A program made the translations under genes and the position numbers. The notes beneath the pieces were generated by a model that was not told where the DNA came from, did no database searches, and saw only the letters and a program-made list of their open reading frames with translations. Positions 6,140-7,396 of a DNA stretch of 7,396 nt are shown piece after piece. The DNA lies in assembly GCA_014381035.1 (NCBI GenBank), contig JACMIS010000520.1:1-7396 (forward strand), given 5' to 3'. The stretch is from Armatimonadota bacterium (GTDB lineage: Bacteria > Armatimonadota > Armatimonadia > Armatimonadales > Armatimonadaceae). Positions within the stretch are counted from its first letter, which is position 1; every line of letters starts with the position of its first letter.

Positions 6140-7396
6140 TCATTCCTCGGCGGCAATCCATTCGGTGTTCTCATCGTATGCTCCGATGTCAGGAACATCA
6201 TACGGCTCCTCTAAATAATCGTCGGCTTGACCGCTCTCGAAACGGAAACGATCTTGTGCATTCGCGCCGTCCGGCAATAGGGGCAACACATATAAAGTTT
6301 GTCGGTATGGGTAAGGTGTTGCATGCCCTGAATTGCTTTCTACTTCGCTACCGACGAAGAAAGGGACAGAGGATTGACCGGAGAAGTAAGGGTGGTAAGG
6401 AACCAATTCGCGGGCGATAACTACATCGGGACGGTGATTCAGAATCGCTTGTAGCCCCGTCATCTGTTCTACCATCAGTGGAGTAATGCCCTGATCCGTT
6501 TTGATACCTAGAGAGCCATGCTCCTCCCCGAAGTCATCGAACGACTGCTCATAGGCGATGTCAACGATGTCCAGTACCAGCGTCTCGTCGTCTGTTAGCT
6601 CAGTTTTGATCGCATCCATAGTGCGCCCGGCCAACTCCTGATCCGCGCGGCGTGCACGCACGAACAGTAAACCGCCGTCACGCCTACCATCCGAAAGTGC
6701 GATCCGTACTTGTTCGCGCACGGCGTCTGTCATGGGCAACTCGACTAAACGAATCGTTTTTCCGTTTTTGTTGCTATCGTAGAGAACGCTCAGAAAAACG
6801 CGGTGTCCTCCAGACCGAATCGGCAATATGTCGGTCGCAATAGCTACTGCGCGGTCGCCTTCCCGCATATTCCATATAACCTTTCCGGTTTGCTTTCGGT
6901 ACAGGACGAAAAACCGCGCCGCCGCCTGCGCATCCCCATCCATTGGATAGAGCGTTCCGCTTGGCGTCCGTACACGCGCCTTATACTCCCCATCTTTTTG
7001 CGGCTCAAGATGCACTTCGCCTGCATCGAAGTCGCGTATGGCAGAGAGTATGATCTGTTTTGCGGCTTCTTCGCCCGGTAAATTGGGACGCCCCCCCGCC
7101 CCCAATTCTGTGGGAACCGGAGGGGATACGCTGGAATCGTTACGCTCGACCGATGGGCGAGACGCCTCTGTGCCCTCCCCTCCGGCTCCCACAGAATTGG
7201 GGGCGGGGGGGCGTCCGACCTTCGCCGAAACCGCGTCTTCCAGCCTCAGCATCCGCTCCGCTATCGATAGGCGCGGGATCAGATCGCCCATGTCCATCGG
7301 CTTGACCATGAAATCGTCCGCGCCCGCCTCCAGACCCGCGCGGCGGTCTTCCGGCCGCCCCCGTGCCGTGAGCAGGATCACGAAGCGGTACGGATC
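6140..7396 (-). CDS. Receiver domain fused to degenerate GspE/PilB-type ATPase (5' end outside window)
   Basis: A partial gene: the frame runs open through the window edge, beginning ..DPYRFVILLTARG, so the true start and phospho-acceptor Asp are outside. Visible first is the end of a response-regulator receiver domain: ILLTARG with the switch Thr, GLEAGADDFMVKPMD with the conserved Lys, and an exit helix (to about 7232). A Gly/Pro-rich linker follows, encoded by an inverted repeat (7216-7086). The remainder tracks the layout of type II secretion/type IV pilus ATPases: AIRDFDAGEVHLEP (about 7042-7001) resembles their SDIHIEP segment, DGGLLFVR (about 6682-6659) the strand before the P-loop, and LQAILNHRPDVVIAREL (about 6454-6404) their LRAILRQDPDVILVGEI Walker B region. 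The P-loop itself is absent (ARRADQELAGRT instead of GPTGSGKTT). An acidic tail ends the protein. A role as a phosphorylation-controlled, non-hydrolysing partner of a secretion or pilus machine is inference. Confidence 0.8.
   Translation of the reverse strand, partial: DPYRFVILLTARGRPEDRRAGLEAGADDFMVKPMDMGDLIPRLSIAERMLRLEDAVSAKVGRPPAPNSVGAGGEGTEASRPSVERNDSSVSPPVPTELGAGGRPNLPGEEAAKQIILSAIRDFDAGEVHLEPQKDGEYKARVRTPSGTLYPMDGDAQAAARFFVLYRKQTGKVIWNMREGDRAVAIATDILPIRSGGHRVFLSVLYDSNKNGKTIRLVELPMTDAVREQVRIALSDGRRDGGLLFVRARRADQELAGRTMDAIKTELTDDETLVLDIVDIAYEQSFDDFGEEHGSLGIKTDQGITPLMVEQMTGLQAILNHRPDVVIARELVPYHPYFSGQSSVPFFVGSEVESNSGHATPYPYRQTLYVLPLLPDGANAQDRFRFESGQADDYLEEPYDVPDIGAYDENTEWIAAEE
7086..7216. 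repeat. 131-bp inverted repeat (41-bp arms) embedded in frame in a coding sequence
   Basis: Arms at 7086-7126 and 7176-7216 are reverse complements at 40 of 41 positions (only 7116/7186 fails), separated by 49 bases. Each arm contains a GGGGGCGGGGGGG run (or its complement) next to an AATTCTG/CAGAATT core and a CCGGAGGGG-like end. Pairing stops sharply at 7085/7217 and 7127/7175. The whole is translated without a stop as a Pro/Gly/Ser-rich linker between the receiver and GspE-like parts. A second partial copy of the core, AATTGGGACG, abuts the left arm at 7081-7090. It looks like a palindromic mobile or dispersed repeat (MITE- or RPE-like) that was tolerated in a linker. No target duplication could be defined. 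Confidence 0.9.

Noticed and set aside
7086..7216. CRISPR or integron-type site reading of the inverted repeat
   Set aside because: There is a single pair of inverted arms, no direct-repeat array with regular spacers, no integrase or cas gene, and the sequence is translated through.
7379..7381. GTG at 7381 as the true start of the receiver/GspE-like gene
   Set aside because: The frame continues through the window edge with residues DPYRF, which fit the strand of a receiver domain; the GTG encodes an internal Val.

Overview
The window reads as chromosomal DNA from a moderately GC-rich, free-living Gram-negative-type bacterium. A Sec-exported protein with a PEP-CTERM-like tail points to a lineage that uses exosortase sorting. 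Armatimonadota is my first guess and Planctomycetota or Verrucomicrobiota are alternatives, but no gene here is a reliable phylogenetic marker. Seven of the eight genes lie on the minus strand.

Layout on the minus strand, in transcription order from the right edge. (1) A gene cut by the window edge (7396 to 6140) encodes the end of a response-regulator receiver domain, a linker made of a 131-bp inverted repeat, and a body that I read as a degenerate GspE/PilB-type secretion ATPase without a P-loop. (2) After a 91-bp gap comes a three-gene unit with 4-base overlaps: a YhcG/DUF1016 PDDEXK nuclease-family protein (6048-5008), an IolE-like sugar isomerase/epimerase (5011-4103), and a membrane-anchored family 2 glycosyltransferase of the dolichyl-phosphate-mannose-synthase type (4106-2937, TTG start). 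(3) A bidirectional hairpin terminator separates this unit from the only plus-strand gene, a secreted PEP-CTERM-like protein (2079-2882). (4) A 159-bp divergent intergenic region follows, and then a second minus-strand unit: a class I SAM methyltransferase (1919-1191), a small unrecognised protein (1173-652) and a four-cysteine uracil-DNA glycosylase family protein (645-25).

How they may work together: the methyltransferase and the glycosyltransferase both resemble families commonly met in surface-glycan or lipid-carrier gene neighbourhoods, and a surface-sorted protein lies between them, so a cell-envelope theme is plausible but not proven. The nuclease-family gene and the DNA glycosylase look like passengers in these units.

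The strongest unusual signals are the long inverted repeat read in frame through the receiver-ATPase fusion, and that fusion itself, in which the nucleotide-binding loop is replaced while the Walker-B-like strand and its Glu remain. Secondary signals are a glycine in place of the usual acidic residue in the YhcG catalytic motif and a near-perfect 27-bp palindrome inside the same gene. No RNA genes, CRISPR arrays, transposase genes or origins were seen.
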